Shown here piece after piece: positions 33,335 to 48,390 of a DNA stretch of 64,000 bases; position 1 is the stretch's first letter; each line of letters starts with the position of its first letter. The stretch lies in contig OY720100.1 of the NCBI GenBank assembly GCA_963082875.1, forward strand, positions 3,348,001 through 3,412,000, read 5' to 3'. The notes beneath the pieces are model-generated. The model was not told the DNA's origin and did no database searches. It saw only the letters and a program-made list of their open reading frames with translations. Source of the DNA: Corella eumyota (lineage: Eukaryota > Chordata > Ascidiacea > Phlebobranchia > Corellidae). Made by a program: the position numbers and the translations under genes.

Positions 33335-34989
33335 TCTTGGGTTTAATTAGGTCACGTGATATTTTTGGCCAATAATATTGCATACAAATTAAAAAAAAAA
33401 AACTTTTAAATCAAAAAATAATTGTACTGTTAGAACCGTAGGTCTTATTATAATGTATACATAATATTTTTCGAAAATATTAATATTCATGAAAGTTATG
33501 ACTCTTTTATTAAAAATTGACAAAATCTCAAAACTTAAAATTTTATATTTAATTAGACGCGCATTGGCCTAACTAACATTCAAGATCAAACATTTTGCAA
33601 AAATTTTCAGTAAAACAAAAGTTTGAGGTAATTTTTATTTTGGGTTTAATTAGGTCACGTGATATTTTTGGCCAATGATATTGCATACAAATTTAAAAAA
33701 AAAAATTAAAAATTTTAAATCAAAAAATAATTGTTGTGTTAGAACCGCACAGGTCCAATTACCGTGTTTACAAAATAATTTTCAAAAATATTAATATTCA
33801 TAAAAATTATGAAACTTTTATTAAAAATTTATGAAATCTCAAAACCTAAAATTTTGTATTTTATTAGACGCGCATTAACCTAACTAACATTCAAGATAAA
33901 ACATTTCGCGAAAATTTTCAGTAAAACAAAAGTTTGAGGTAATTTTTATTTTGGTTTTCATTAGGTCACGTGATATTTTTGGCCAATTATATTGCATACA
34001 ATTTTTTTAAAAAAATTAAAAATTTTAAATCGAAAAATAATCGTTGTGTTAGAACCGCACAGGTCCGATTACCGTGTTTAAATAATATTTTTCGAAAATA
34101 TTAATATTCGTAAAAGTTATGATACTTTTATTAAAAATTTATGAAATCTCAAAACCTAAAATTTTGTATTTTATTAGACGCGCATTGGCCTAACTAACAT
34201 TCAAAATAAAACATTTCGCGAAAATTTTTAGTAAAACAAAAGTTTGAGGTAATTTTTATTTTGGGTTTATTAGGTCACGTGATATTTTTGGCCAATGATA
34301 TTGCATACAAATTTTTTTAAAAAAAATTTAAAATTTTAAATCGAAAAATATTTGTTGTGTTAGAACCACACAGGTTCAATTACCGTGTTTACAAAATATT
34401 TTTCGAAAATATTAATATTCATAAAAGTTATGAAACTTTTATTAAAAATTTATGAAATCTCAAAACCTAAAATTTTGTATTTTATTACACGCACATTGGC
34501 CTAACTAACATTCAAGATAAAACATTTCGCGAAAATTTTCAGTAAAACAAAAGTTTGAGGTAATTTTTATTTTGGTTTTTATTAGGTCACGTGATATTTT
34601 TTGCCAATAATATTGCATACAAATTTAAAAAAAAAAAATTAAAAATTTTAAATCAAAAAATAATTGTTGTGTTAGAACCGCACAGGTTCAATTACCGTAA
34701 TTACAAAATAATTTTCAAAAATATTAATATTCATAAAAATTATGAAACTTTTATTAAAAATTTATGAAATCTCAAAACCTAAAATTTTGTATTTTATTAG
34801 ACGCGCATTAACCTAACTAACATTCAAGATAAAACATTTCGCGAAAATTTTCAGTAAAACAAAAGTTTGAGGTAATTTTTATTTTGGGTTTAACTAGGTC
34901 ACGTGATATTTTTGGCCAATAATATTGCATAAAGATTTTTTGAAAAAAAATAAAAAATTTTAAATCGAAAAATAATTGTTGTGTTAGAA

Positions 34990-37900
34990 CCGCACAGGTC
35001 CGATTACCGTGTTTACATAATATTTTTCCAAAATATTAATATTCATAAAAGCTATGATACTTTTATTAAAAATTTATGAAATCTCAAAACCTAAAATTTT
35101 GTATTTTATTAGACGCGCATTGGCCTAACTAACATTCAAAATAAAACATTTCGCGAAAATTTTTAGTAAAACAAAAGTTTGAGGTAATTTTTATTTTGGG
35201 TTTAATTAGGTCACGTGATATTTTTGGCCAATGATATTGCATACAAATTTTTTTTAAAAAAATTTTAAATTTTAAATCGAAAAATAATTGTTGTGTTAGA
35301 ACCACACAGGTTCAATTACCGTGTTTACAAAATATTTTTCGAAAATATTAATATTCATAAAAGTTATGAAACTTTTATTAAAAATTTATGAAATCTCAAA
35401 ACCTAAAATTTTGTATTTTATTACACGCACATTGGCCTAACTAACATTCAAGATAAAACATTTTGCGAAAATTTTCAGTAAAACAAAAGTTTGAGGTAAT
35501 TTTTATTTTGGTTTTTATTAGGTCACGTGATATTTTTGGCCAATGATATTGCATACAAATTTAAAAAAAAAAAATAAAAATTTTAAATCAAAAAATAATT
35601 GTTGTGTTAGAACCGCACAGGTCCAATTACCGTGTTTACAAAATAATTTTCAAAAATATTAATATTCACAAAAATTATGAAACTTTTATTAAAAATTTAT
35701 GAAATCTCAAAACCTAAAATTTTGTATTTTATTAGACGCGCATTAACCTAACTAACATTCAAGATAAAACATTTCGCGAAAATTTTCAGTAAAACAAAAG
35801 TTTGAGGTAATTTTTATTTTGGGTTTAATTAGGTCACGTGATATTTTTGGCCAATGATATTGCATACAAATTTTTTTTAAAAAATACAAAATTTTAAATC
35901 GAAAAATAATTGTTGTGTTAGAACCGCACAGGTCCAATTACCGTGTTTAAATAATATTTTTCGAAAATATTAATATTCGTAAAAGTTATGATACTTTTAT
36001 TAAAAATTTATGAAATCTCAAAACCTAAAATTTTGTAGTTTATTAGACGCGCATTGGCCTAACTAACATTCAAGATAAAACATTTCGCAAAAATTTTCAG
36101 TAAAACAAAAGTTTGAGGTAATTTTTATTTTGGTTTTCATTAGGTCACGTGATATTTTTGGCCAATGATATTGCATACAAATTTTTTGAAAAAAAATTAA
36201 AAATTTTAAATCGAAAAATAATCGTTGTGTTAGAACCGCACAGGTCCGATTACCGTGTTTACATAATATTTTTCGAAAATATGAATATTCTTAAAAGTTA
36301 TGATACTTTTATTAAAAATTTATGAAATCTCAAAACCTAAAATTTTGTATTTTATTAGACGCGCTTTGGCCTAACTAACATTCAAGATAAAAAATTTTGC
36401 AAAAATTTTCAGTAAAACAAAAGTTTGAGGTAATTTTTATTTTGGGTTTAATTAGGTCACGTGATATTTTTGGCCAATAATATTGCATAAAGATTTTTAA
36501 AAAAAAAATAAAAAATTTTAAATCGAAAAATAATTGTTGTGTTAGAACCGCACAGGTCCGATTACCGTGTTTACATAATATTTTTCCAAAATATTAATAT
36601 TCATAAAAGCTATGATACTTTTACTAAAAATTTATGAAATCTCAAAACCTAAAATTTTGTATTTTATTAGACGCGCATTGGCCTAACTAACATTCAAAAT
36701 AAAACATTTCGCGAAAATTTTTAGTAAAACAAAAGTTTGAGGTAATTTTTATTTTGGGTTTAATTAGGTCACGTGATATTTTTGGCCAATGATATTGCAT
36801 ACAAATTTTTTTTAAAAAAATTTTAAATTTTAAATCGAAAAATAATTGTTGTGTTAGAACCACACAGGTTCAATTACCGTGTTTACAAAATATTTTTCGA
36901 AAATATTAATATTCATAAAAGTTATGAAACTTTTATTAAAAATTTATGAAATCTCAAAACCTAAAATTTTGTATTTTATTAGACGCGCATTAACCTAACT
37001 AACATTCAAGATAAAACATTTCGCGAAAATTTTCAGTAAAACAAAAGTTTGAGGTAATTTTTATTTTGGTTTTCATTAGGTCACGTGATATTTTTGGCCA
37101 ATGATATTGCATACAAATTTTTTGAAAAAAAATTAAAAATTTTAAATCGAAAAATAATCGTTGTGTTAGAACCGCACAGGTCCGATTACCGTGTTTACAT
37201 AATATTTTTCAAAAATATTAATATTCGTAAAAATTATGATACTTTTATTAAAAATTTATGAAATCTCAAAACCTAAAATTTTGTATTTTATTAGACGCGC
37301 ATTGGCCTAACTAACATTCAAGATAAAACATTTCGCAAAAATTTTCAGTAAAACAAAAGTTTGAGGTAATTTTTATTTTGGGTTTAATTAGGTCACGTGA
37401 TATTTTTGGCCAATAATATTGCATAAAGATTTTTAAAAAAAAAATAAAAAATTTTAAATCGAAAAATAATTGTTGTGTTAGAACCGCACAGGTCCGATTA
37501 CCGTGTTTACATAATATTTTTCCAAAATATTAATATTTATAAAAGCTATGATACTTTTATTAAAAATTTATGAAATCTCAAAACCTAAAATTTTGTATTT
37601 TATTAGACGCGCATTGGCCTAACTAACATTCAAAATAAAATATTTCGCGAAAATTTTTAGTAAAACAAAAGTTTGAGGTAATTTTTATTTTGGGTTTAAT
37701 TAGGTCACGTGATATTTTTGGCCAATAATATTGCATAAAGATTTTTTGAAAAAAAATAAAAAATTTTAAATCGAAAAATAATTGTTGTGTTAGAACCGCA
37801 CAGGTCCAATTACCGTGTTTACAAAATAATTTTCAAAAATATTAATATTCATAAAAGTTATGAAACTTTTATTAAAAATTTATGAAATCTCAAAACCTAA

Positions 37901-40900
37901 AATTTTGTATTTTATTAGACGCGCATTGGCCTAACTAACATTCAAAATAAAACATTTCGCGAAAATTTTTAGTAAAACAAAAGTTTGAGGTAATTTTTAT
38001 TTTGGGTTTAATTAGGTCACGTGATATTTTTGGCCAATGATATTGCATACAAATTTTTTTTAAAAAAATTTTAAATTTTAAATCGAAAAATAATTGTTGT
38101 GTTAGAACCACACAGGTTCAATTACCGTGTTTACAAAATATTTTTCGAAAATATTAATATTCATAAAAGTTATGAAACTTTTATTAAAAATTTATGAAAT
38201 CTCAAAACCTAAAATTTTGTATTTTATTAGACGCGCATTAACCTAACTAACATTCAAGATAAAACATTTCGCGAAAATTTTCAGTAAAACAAAAGTTTGA
38301 GGTAATTTTTATTTTGGTTTTCATTAGGTCACGTGATATTTTTGGCCAATTATATTGCATACAAATTTTTTTAAAAAAATAAAAAATTTTAAATCGAAAA
38401 ATAATTGTTGTGTTAGAACCACACAGGTCCGATTACCGTGTTTAAATAATATTTTTCGAAAATATTAATATTCGTAAAAGTTATGATACTTTTATTAAAA
38501 ATTTATGAAATCTCAAAACCTAAAATTTTGTAGTTTATTAGACGCGCATTGGCCTAACTAACATTCAAGATAAAACATTTCGCAAAAATTTTCAGTAAAA
38601 CAAAAGTTTGAGGTAATTTTTATTTTGGGTTTAATTAGGTCACGTGATATTTTTGGCCAATAATATTGCATACAAATTTTTTGAAAAAAATTAAAAATTT
38701 TAAATAAAAAAATAATTGTTGTGTTAGAACCGCACAGGTCCAATTACCGTGTTTACAAAATATTTTTCGAAAATATTAATATTCATAAAAATTATGTAAC
38801 TTTTATTAAAAATTTATGAAATCTCAAAACCTAAAATTTTGTATTTTATTAGACGCGCATTAACCTAACTAACATTCAAGATAAAACATTTCGCGAAAAT
38901 TTTCAGTAAAACAAAAGTTTGAGGTAATTTTTATTTTGGTTTTCATTAGGTCACGTGATATTTTTGGCCAATGATATTGCATACAAATTTTTTGAAAAAA
39001 AATTAAAAATTTTAAATCGAAAAATAATCGTTGTGTTAGAACCGCACAGGTCCGATTACCGTGTTTACATAATATTTTTCAAAAATATTAATATTCGTAA
39101 AAATTATGATACTTTTATTAAAAATTTATGAAATCTCAAAACCTAAAATTTTGTATTTTATTAGACGCGCATTGGCCTAACTAACATTCAAGATAAAACA
39201 TTTCGCAAAAATTTTCAGTAAAACAAAAGTTTGAGGTAATTTTTATTTTGGGTTTAATTAGGTCACGTGATATTTTTGGCCAATAATATTGCATAAAGAT
39301 TTTTAAAAAAAAAATAAAAAATTTTAAATCGAAAAATAATTGTTGTGTTAGAACCGCACAGGTCCGATTACCGTGTTTACATAATATTTTTCCAAAATAT
39401 TAATATTTATAAAAGCTATGATACTTTTATTAAAAATTTATGAAATCTCAAAACCTAAAATTTTGTATTTTATTAGACGCGCATTGGCCTAACTAACATT
39501 CAAAATAAAACATTTCGCGAAAATTTTTAGTAAAACAAAAGTTTGAGGTAATTTTTATTTTGGGTTTAATTAGGTCACGTGATATTTTTGGCCAATAATA
39601 TTGCATAAAGATTTTTTGAAAAAAAATAAAAAATTTTAAATCGAAAAATAATTGTTGTGTTAGAACCGCACAGGTCCAATTACCGTGTTTACAAAATAAT
39701 TTTCAAAAATATTAATATTCATAAAAGTTATGAAACTTTTATTAAAAATTTATGAAATCTCAAAACCTAAAATTTTGTATTTTATTACACGCGCATTGGC
39801 CTAACTAACATTCAAGATAAAATATTTCTCGAAAATTTTCAGTAAAACAAAAGTTTGAGGTAATTTTTATTTTGGTTTTCATTAGGTCACGTGATAATTT
39901 TGGCCAATGATATTGCATACAAATTTTTTAAAAAAAATAAAAAATTTTAAATCGAAAAATAATTGTTGTGTTAGAACCGCACAGGTTCAATTACCGTGTT
40001 TACAAAATATTTTTCAAAAATATTAATTGTCATAAAAGTTATGAAACTTTTATTAAAAATTTATGAAATCTCAAAACCTAAAATTTTGTATTTTATTACA
40101 CGCGCATTGGCCTAACTAACATTCAAGATCAAACATTTCGCGAAAATTTTCATTAAAACAAAAGTTTGAGATAATTTTTATTTTGGCTTTCATTAGGTCA
40201 CGTGATATTTTTGGCCAATGATATTGCATACAAATTTAAAAAAAAAAAATAAAAATTTTAAATCGAAAAATAATTGTTGTGTTAGAACCGCACAGGACCA
40301 ATCAATTACCGTGTTTACAAAATATTTTTCAAAAATATTAATATTCATAAAAGTTATGAAACTTTTATTAAAAATTTATGAAATCTCAAAACCTAAAATT
40401 TTGTATTTTATTAGACGCGCATTGGCCTAAATAACATTCAAGATGAAAGATTTCGCGAAAATTTTCAGTAAAACAAAAGTTTGAGGTAATTTTTATTTTG
40501 GTTTTCATTAGGTCACGTGATAATTTTGGCCAATGATATTGCATACAATTTTTTTAAAAAAATAAAAAACTTTAAATCGAAAAATAATTGTCGTGTTAGA
40601 ACCGCACAGGTCCAATTACCGTGTTTACAAAATAATTTTCAAAAATATTAATATTCATAAAAGTTATGAAACTTTTATTAAAAATTTATGAAATCTCAAA
40701 ACCTAAAATTTTATATTTTATTAGACGCACATTGGCCTAACTAACATTCAAGATAAAACATTTCGCAAAAATTTTCAGTAAAACAAAAGTTTGAGGTAAT
40801 TTTTATTTTGGGTATAATTAGGTCACGTGATATTTTTGGCCAATGATATTAAATACAAATTTTTTGAAAAAAAATTTTAAATTTTAAATCGAAAAATAAT

Positions 40901-43900
40901 TGTTGTGTTAGAACCGCACAGGTCCAATTACCGTGTTTACAAAATATTTTTCGAAAATATTAATATTCATAAAAGTTATGAAACTTTTATTAAAAATTTA
41001 TGAAATCTCAAAACCTAAAATTTTGTATTTTATTACACGCGCATTGGCCTAACTAACATTCAAGATAAAACATTTCGCAAAAATTTTCAGTAAAACAAAA
41101 GTTTGAGGTAATTTTTATTTTGGTTTTCATTAGGCCACGTGATATTTTTGGCCAATGATATTGCATAAAAATTTTTTTAAAAAAAATAAAAAATTTTAAA
41201 TCGAAAAATAATTGTCGTGTTAGAACCGCACAGGCCCAATTACCGTGTTTACAAAATATTTTTCAAAATTATTAATATTTATAAAAGTTATGAAACTTTT
41301 ATTAAAAATTTATGAAATCTCAAAACCTAAAATTTTGTATTTTATTACACGCGCATTGGCCTAACTAACATTCAAGATAAAACATTTCGCAAAAATTTTC
41401 AGTAAAACAAAAGTTTGAGGTAATTTTTATTTTGGTTTTCATTAGGTCACGTGATAATTTTGGCCAATGATATTGCATACAAATTTTTTAAAAAAAATAA
41501 AAAATTTTAAATCGAAAAATAATTGTTGTGTTAGAACCGCACAGGTTTAATTACCGTGTTTACAAAATATTTTTCAAAAATATTAATATTCATAAAAGTT
41601 ATGAAACTTTTATTAAAAATTTATGAAATCTCAAAACCTAAAATTTTGTATTTTATTACACGCGCATTGGCCTAACTAACATTCAAGATCAAACATTTCG
41701 CGAAAATTTTCATTAAAACAAAAGTTTGAGATAATTTTTATTTTGGTTTTCATTAGGTCACGTGATATTTTTGGCCAATGATATTAAATACAAATTTTTT
41801 GAAAAAAAATTTTAAATTTTAAATCGAAAAATAATTGTTGTGTTAGAACCGCACAGGTCCAATTACCGTGTTTACAAAATATTTTTCGAAAATATTAATA
41901 TTCATAAAAGTTATGAAACTTTTATTAAAAATTTATGAAATCTCAAAACCTAAAATTTTGTATTTTATTACACGCGCATTGGCCTAACTAACGTTCAAGA
42001 TAAAACATTTCGCGAAAATTTTCAGTAAAACAAAAGTTTGAGGTAATTTTTATTTTGGTTTTCATTAGGTCACGTGATAATTTTGGCCAATGATATTGCA
42101 TACAAATTTTTTAAAAAAAATAAAAAATTTTAAATCGAAATATAATTGTTGTGTTAGAACCGCACAGGTTCAATTACCGTGTTTACAAAATATTTTTCAA
42201 AAATATTAATATTCATAAAAGTTATGAAACTTTTATTAAAAATTTATGAAATCTCAAAACCTAAAATTTTGTATTTTATTACACGCGCATTGGCCTAACT
42301 AACATTCAAGATCAAACATTTCGCGAAAATTTTCATTAAAACAAAAGTTTGAGATAATTTTTATTTTGGTTTTCATTAGGTCACGTGATATTTTTGGCCA
42401 ATGATATTGCATACAGATTTAAAAAAAAAAAATAAAAATTTTAAATCGAAAAATAATTGTTGTGTTAGAACCGCACAGGACCAATTACCGTGTTTACAAA
42501 ATATTTTTCAAAAATATTAATATTCATAAAAGTTATGAAACTTTTATTAAAAATTTATGAAATCTCAAAACCTAAAATTTTGTATTTTATTAGACGCGCA
42601 TTGGCCTAACTAACATTCAAGATGAAACATTTCGCGAAAATTTTCAGTAAAACAAAAGTTTGAGGTAATTTTTATTTTGGTTTTCATTAGGTCACGTGAT
42701 AATTTTGGCCAATGATATTGCATACAATTTTTTTAAAAAAATAAAAAACTTTAAATCGAAAAATAATTGTCGTGTTAGAACCGCACAGGTCCAATTACCG
42801 TGTTTACAAAATAATTTTCAAAAATATTAATATTCATAAAAGTTATGAAACTTTTATTAAAAATTTATGAAATCTCGAAACCTAAAATTTTATATTTTAT
42901 TAGACGCACATTGGCCTAACTAACATTCAAGATAAAACATTTCGCAAAAATTTTCAGTAAAACAAAAGTTTGAGGTAATTTTTATTTTGGGTATAATTAG
43001 GTCACGTGATATTTTTGGCCAATGATATTAAATACAAATTTTTTGAAAAAAAATTTTAAATTTTAAATCGAAAAATAATTGTTGTGTTAGAACCGCACAG
43101 GTCCAATTACCGTGTTTACAAAATATTTTTCGAAAATATTAATATTCATAAAAGTTATGAAACTTTTATTAAAAATTTATGAAATCTCAAAACCTAAAAT
43201 TTTGTATTTTATTACACGCGCATTGGCCTAACTAACATTCAAGATAAAACATTTCGCAAAAATTTTCAGTAAAACAAAAGTTTGAGGTAATTTTTATTTT
43301 GGTTTTCATTAGGCCACGTGATATTTTTGGCCAATGATGTTGCATAAAAATTTTTTTAAAAAAAATAAAAAATTTTAAATCAAAAAACAATTGTCGTGTT
43401 AGAACCGCACAGGTCCAATTACCGTGTTTACAAAATATTTTTCAAAAATATTAATATTTATAAAAGTTATGAAACTTTTATTAAAAATTTATGAAATCTC
43501 AAAACCTAAAATTTTGTATTTTATTACACGCGCATTGGCCTAACTAACATTCAAGATAAAACATTTCGCGAAAATTTTCAGTAAAACAAAAGTTTGAGGT
43601 AATTTTTATTTTGGTTTTCATTAGGTCACGTGATAATTTTGGCCAATGATATTGCATACAAATTTTAAAAAAAAAATAAAAAATTTTAAATCGAAAAATA
43701 ATTGTTGTGTTAGAACCGCACAGGTTCAATTACCGTGTTTACAAAATATTTTTCGAAAATATTATTATTCATAAAAGTTATGAAACTTTTATTAAAAATT
43801 TATGAAATCTCAAAACCTAAAATTTTGTATTTTATTACACGCGCATTGGCCTAACTAACATTCAAGATCAAACATTTCGCGAAAATTTTCATTAAAACAA

Positions 43901-46900
43901 AAGTTTGAGATAATTATTATTTTGGTTTTCATTAGGTCACGTGATATTTTTGGCCAATGATATTGCATACAAATTTAAAAAAAAAAAATAAAAAATTTTA
44001 AATCGAAAAATAATTGTCGTGTTAGAACCGCACAGGACCAATTACCGTGTTTACAAAATAATTTTCAAAAATTTTAATATTCATAAAAGTTATGAAACTT
44101 TTATTAAAAATTTATGAAATCTCAAAACCTAAAATTTTATATTTTATTAGACGCGCATTGGCCTAACTAACATTCAAGATGAAACATTTCGCGAAAATTT
44201 TCAGTAAAACAAAAGTTTGAGGTAATTTTTATTTTGGTTTTCATTAGGTCACGTGATAATTTTGGCCAATGATATTGCATACAATTTTTTTAAAAAAATA
44301 AAAAACTTTAAATCGAAAAATAATTGTTGTGTTAGAACTGCACAGGTCCAATTACCGTGTTTACAAAATAATTTTCAAAAATATTAATATTCATAAAAGT
44401 TATGAAACTTTTATTAAAAATTTATGAAATCTCAAAACCTAAAATTTTATATTTTATTAGACGCACATTGGCCTAACTAACATTCAAGATAAAACATTTC
44501 GCGAAAATTTTCAGTAAAACAAAAGTTTGAGGTAATTTTTATTTTGGGTATAATTAGGTCACGTGATATTTTTGGCCAATAATATTGCATAAAGATTTTT
44601 TGAAAAAAAATAAAAAATTTTAAATCGAAAAATAATTGTTGTGTTAGAACCGCACAGGTCCAATTACCGTGTTTACAAAATAATTTTCAAAAATATTAAT
44701 ATTCATAAAAGTTATGAAACTTTTATTAAAAATTTATGAAATCTCAAAACCTAAAATTTTGTATTTTATTAGACGCGCATTGGCCTAACTAACATTCAAG
44801 ATGAAACATTTCGCGAAAATTTTCAGTAAAACAAAAGTTTGAGGTAATTTTTATTTTGGTTTTCATTAGGTCACGTGATAATTTTGGCCAATGATATTGC
44901 ATACAATTTTTTTAAAAAAATAAAAAACTTTAAATCGAAAAATAATTGTCGTGTTAGAACCGCACAGGTCCAATTACCGTGTTTACAAAATAATTTTCAA
45001 AAATATTAATATTCATAAAAGTTATGAAACTTTTATTAAAAATTTATGAAATCTCGAAACCTAAAATTTTATATTTTATTAGACGCACATTGGCCTAACT
45101 AACATTCAAGATAAAACATTTCGCAAAAATTTTCAGTAAAACAAAAGTTTGAGGTAATTTTTATTTTGGGTATAATTAGGTCACGTGATATTTTTGGCCA
45201 ATGATATTAAATACAAATTTTTTGAAAAAAAATTTTAAATTTTAAATCGAAAAATAATTGTTGTGTTAGAACCGCACAGGTCCAATTACCGTGTTTACAA
45301 AATATTTTTCGAAAATATTAATATTCATAAAAGTTATGAAACTTTTATTAAAAATTTATGAAATCTCAAAACCTAAAATTTTGTATTTTATTACACGCGC
45401 ATTGGCCTAACTAACATTCAAGATAAAACATTTCGCAAAAATTTTCAGTAAAACAAAAGTTTGAGGTAATTTTTATTTTGGTTTTCATTAGGCCACGTGA
45501 TATTTTTGGCCAATGATGTTGCATAAAAATTTTTTTAAAAAAAATAAAAAATTTTAAATCAAAAAACAATTGTCGTGTTAGAACCGCACAGGTCCAATTA
45601 CCGTGTTTACAAAATATTTTTCAAAAATATTAATATTTATAAAAGTTATGAAACTTTTATTAAAAATTTATGAAATCTCAAAACCTAAAATTTTGTATTT
45701 TATTACACGCGCATTGGCCTAACTAACATTCAAGATAAAACATTTCGCGAAAATTTTCAGTAAAACAAAAGTTTGAGGTAATTTTTATTTTGGTTTTCAT
45801 TAGGTCACGTGATAATTTTGGCCAATGATATTGCATACAAATTTTAAAAAAAAAATAAAAAATTTTAAATCGAAAAATAATTGTTGTGTTAGAACCGCAC
45901 AGGTTCAATTACCGTGTTTACAAAATATTTTTCGAAAATATTATTATTCATAAAAGTTATGAAACTTTTATTAAAAATTTATGAAATCTCAAAACCTAAA
46001 ATTTTGTATTTTATTACACGCGCATTGGCCTAACTAACATTCAAGATCAAACATTTCGCGAAAATTTTCATTAAAACAAAAGTTTGAGATAATTATTATT
46101 TTGGTTTTCATTAGGTCACGTGATATTTTTGGCCAATGATATTGCATACAAATTTAAAAAAAAAAAATAAAAAATTTTAAATCGAAAAATAATTGTCGTG
46201 TTAGAACCGCACAGGACCAATTACCGTGTTTACAAAATAATTTTCAAAAATTTTAATATTCATAAAAGTTATGAAACTTTTATTAAAAATTTATGAAATC
46301 TCAAAACCTAAAATTTTATATTTTATTAGACGCGCATTGGCCTAACTAACATTCAAGATGAAACATTTCGCGAAAATTTTCAGTAAAACAAAAGTTTGAG
46401 GTAATTTTTATTTTGGTTTTCATTAGGTCACGTGATAATTTTGGCCAATGATATTGCATACAATTTTTTTAAAAAAATAAAAAACTTTAAATCGAAAAAT
46501 AATTGTTGTGTTAGAACTGCACAGGTCCAATTACCGTGTTTACAAAATAATTTTCAAAAATATTAATATTCATAAAAGTTATGAAACTTTTATTAAAAAT
46601 TTATGAAATCTCAAAACCTAAAATTTTATATTTTATTAGACGCACATTGGCCTAACTAACATTCAAGATAAAACATTTCGCGAAAATTTTCAGTAAAACA
46701 AAAGTTTGAGGTAATTTTTATTTTGGGTATAATTAGGTCACGTGATATTTTTGGCCAATAATATTGCATAAAGATTTTTTGAAAAAAAATAAAAAATTTT
46801 AAATCGAAAAATAATTGTTGTGTTAGAACCGCACAGGTCCAATTACCGTGTTTACAAAATAATTTTCAAAAATATTAATATTCATAAAAGTTATGAAACT

Positions 46901-48390
46901 TTTATTAAAAATTTATGAAATCTCAAAACCTAAAATTTTATATTTTATTAGACGCACATTGGCCTAACTAACATTCAAGATAAAACATTTCGCGAAAATT
47001 TTCAGTAAAACAAAAGTTTGAGGTAATTTTTATTTTGGGTTTAATTAGGTCACGTGATATTTTTGGCCAATGATATTGCATACAAATTTTTTTTAAAAAA
47101 TACAAAATTTTAAATCAAAAAATATCTGTTGTGTTAGAACCGCACAGGTCCAATTACCGTGTTTACAAAATATTTTTCAAAAATATTAATATTTATAAAA
47201 GTTATGAAACTTTTATTAAAAATTTATGAAATCTCAAAACCTAAAATTTTGTATTTTATTACACGCGCATTGGCCTAACTAACATTCAAGATAAAACATT
47301 TCGCGAAAATTTTCAGTAAAACAAAAGTTTGAGGTAATTTTTATTTTGGTTTTCATTAGGTCACGTGATAATTTTGGCCAATGATATTGCATACAAATTT
47401 TAAAAAAAAAATAAAAAATTTTAAATCGAAAAATAATTGTTGTGTTAGAACCGCACAGGTTCAATTACCGTGTTTACAAAATATTTTTCGAAAATATTAT
47501 TATTCATAAAAGTTATGAAACTTTTATTAAAAATTTATGAAATCTCAAAACCTAAAATTTTGTATTTTATTACACGCGCATTGGCCTAACTAACATTCAA
47601 GATCAAACATTTCGCGAAAATTTTCATTAAAACAAAAGTTTGAGATAATTATTATTTTGGTTTTCATTAGGTCACGTGATATTTTTGGCCAATGATATTG
47701 CATACAAATTTAAAAAAAAAAAATAAAAAATTTTAAATCGAAAAATAATTGTCGTGTTAGAACCGCACAGGACCAATTACCGTGTTTACAAAATATTTTT
47801 CAAAAATTTTAATATTCATAAAAGTTATGAAACTTTTATTAAAAATTTATGAAATCTCAAAACCTAAAATTTTATATTTTATTAGACGCGCATTGGCCTA
47901 ACTAACATTCAAGATGAAACATTTCGCGAAAATTTTCAGTAAAACAAAAGTTTGAGGTAATTTTTATTTTGGTTTTCATTAGGTCACGTGATAATTTTGG
48001 CCAATGATATTGCATACAATTTTTTTAAAAAAATAAAAAACTTTAAATCGAAAAATAATTGTTGTGTTAGAACTGCACAGGTCCAATTACCGTGCTTACA
48101 AAATAATTTTCAAAAATATTAATATTCATAAAAGTTATGAAACTTTTATTAAAAATTTATGAAATCTCAAAACCTAAAATTTTATATTTTATTAGACGCA
48201 CATTGGCCTAACTAACATTCAAGATAAAACATTTCGCGAAAATTTTCAGTAAAACAAAAGTTTGAGGTAATTTTTATTTTGGGTATAATTAGGTCACGTG
48301 ATATTTTTGGCCAATAATATTGCATAAAGATTTTTTGAAAAAAAATAAAAAATTTTAAATCGAAAAATAATTGTTGTGTTAGAACCGCAC
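34990..48390. repeat. Higher-order satellite unit, first copy (13.4 kb, 43 monomers)
   Basis: Sequence at 48,390 onward restarts at about 34,995: the same variant chain (accgcacaggtccgattaccg, then ttccaaaatattaat and aaaagctatgatac) appears at both. The offset is 13,395 bases early in the unit, which equals 43 monomers of 311.5. Variant monomers occur in the same order in both copies, so this is a block duplication rather than independent amplification. Confidence 0.88.
40200..46900. repeat. Seven-monomer block (2,179 bp) repeated about three times
   Basis: Within the first 13.4 kb unit, diagnostic variants recur at 2,179-base spacing: gcatacaatt near 40541 and 42720, and aatctcgaaa at 42871 and 45050. 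The last two blocks (about 42,540-44,718 and 44,719-46,897) are nearly identical; the first is more diverged and carries a four-base insertion (ccaatcaattacc). Confidence 0.85.
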
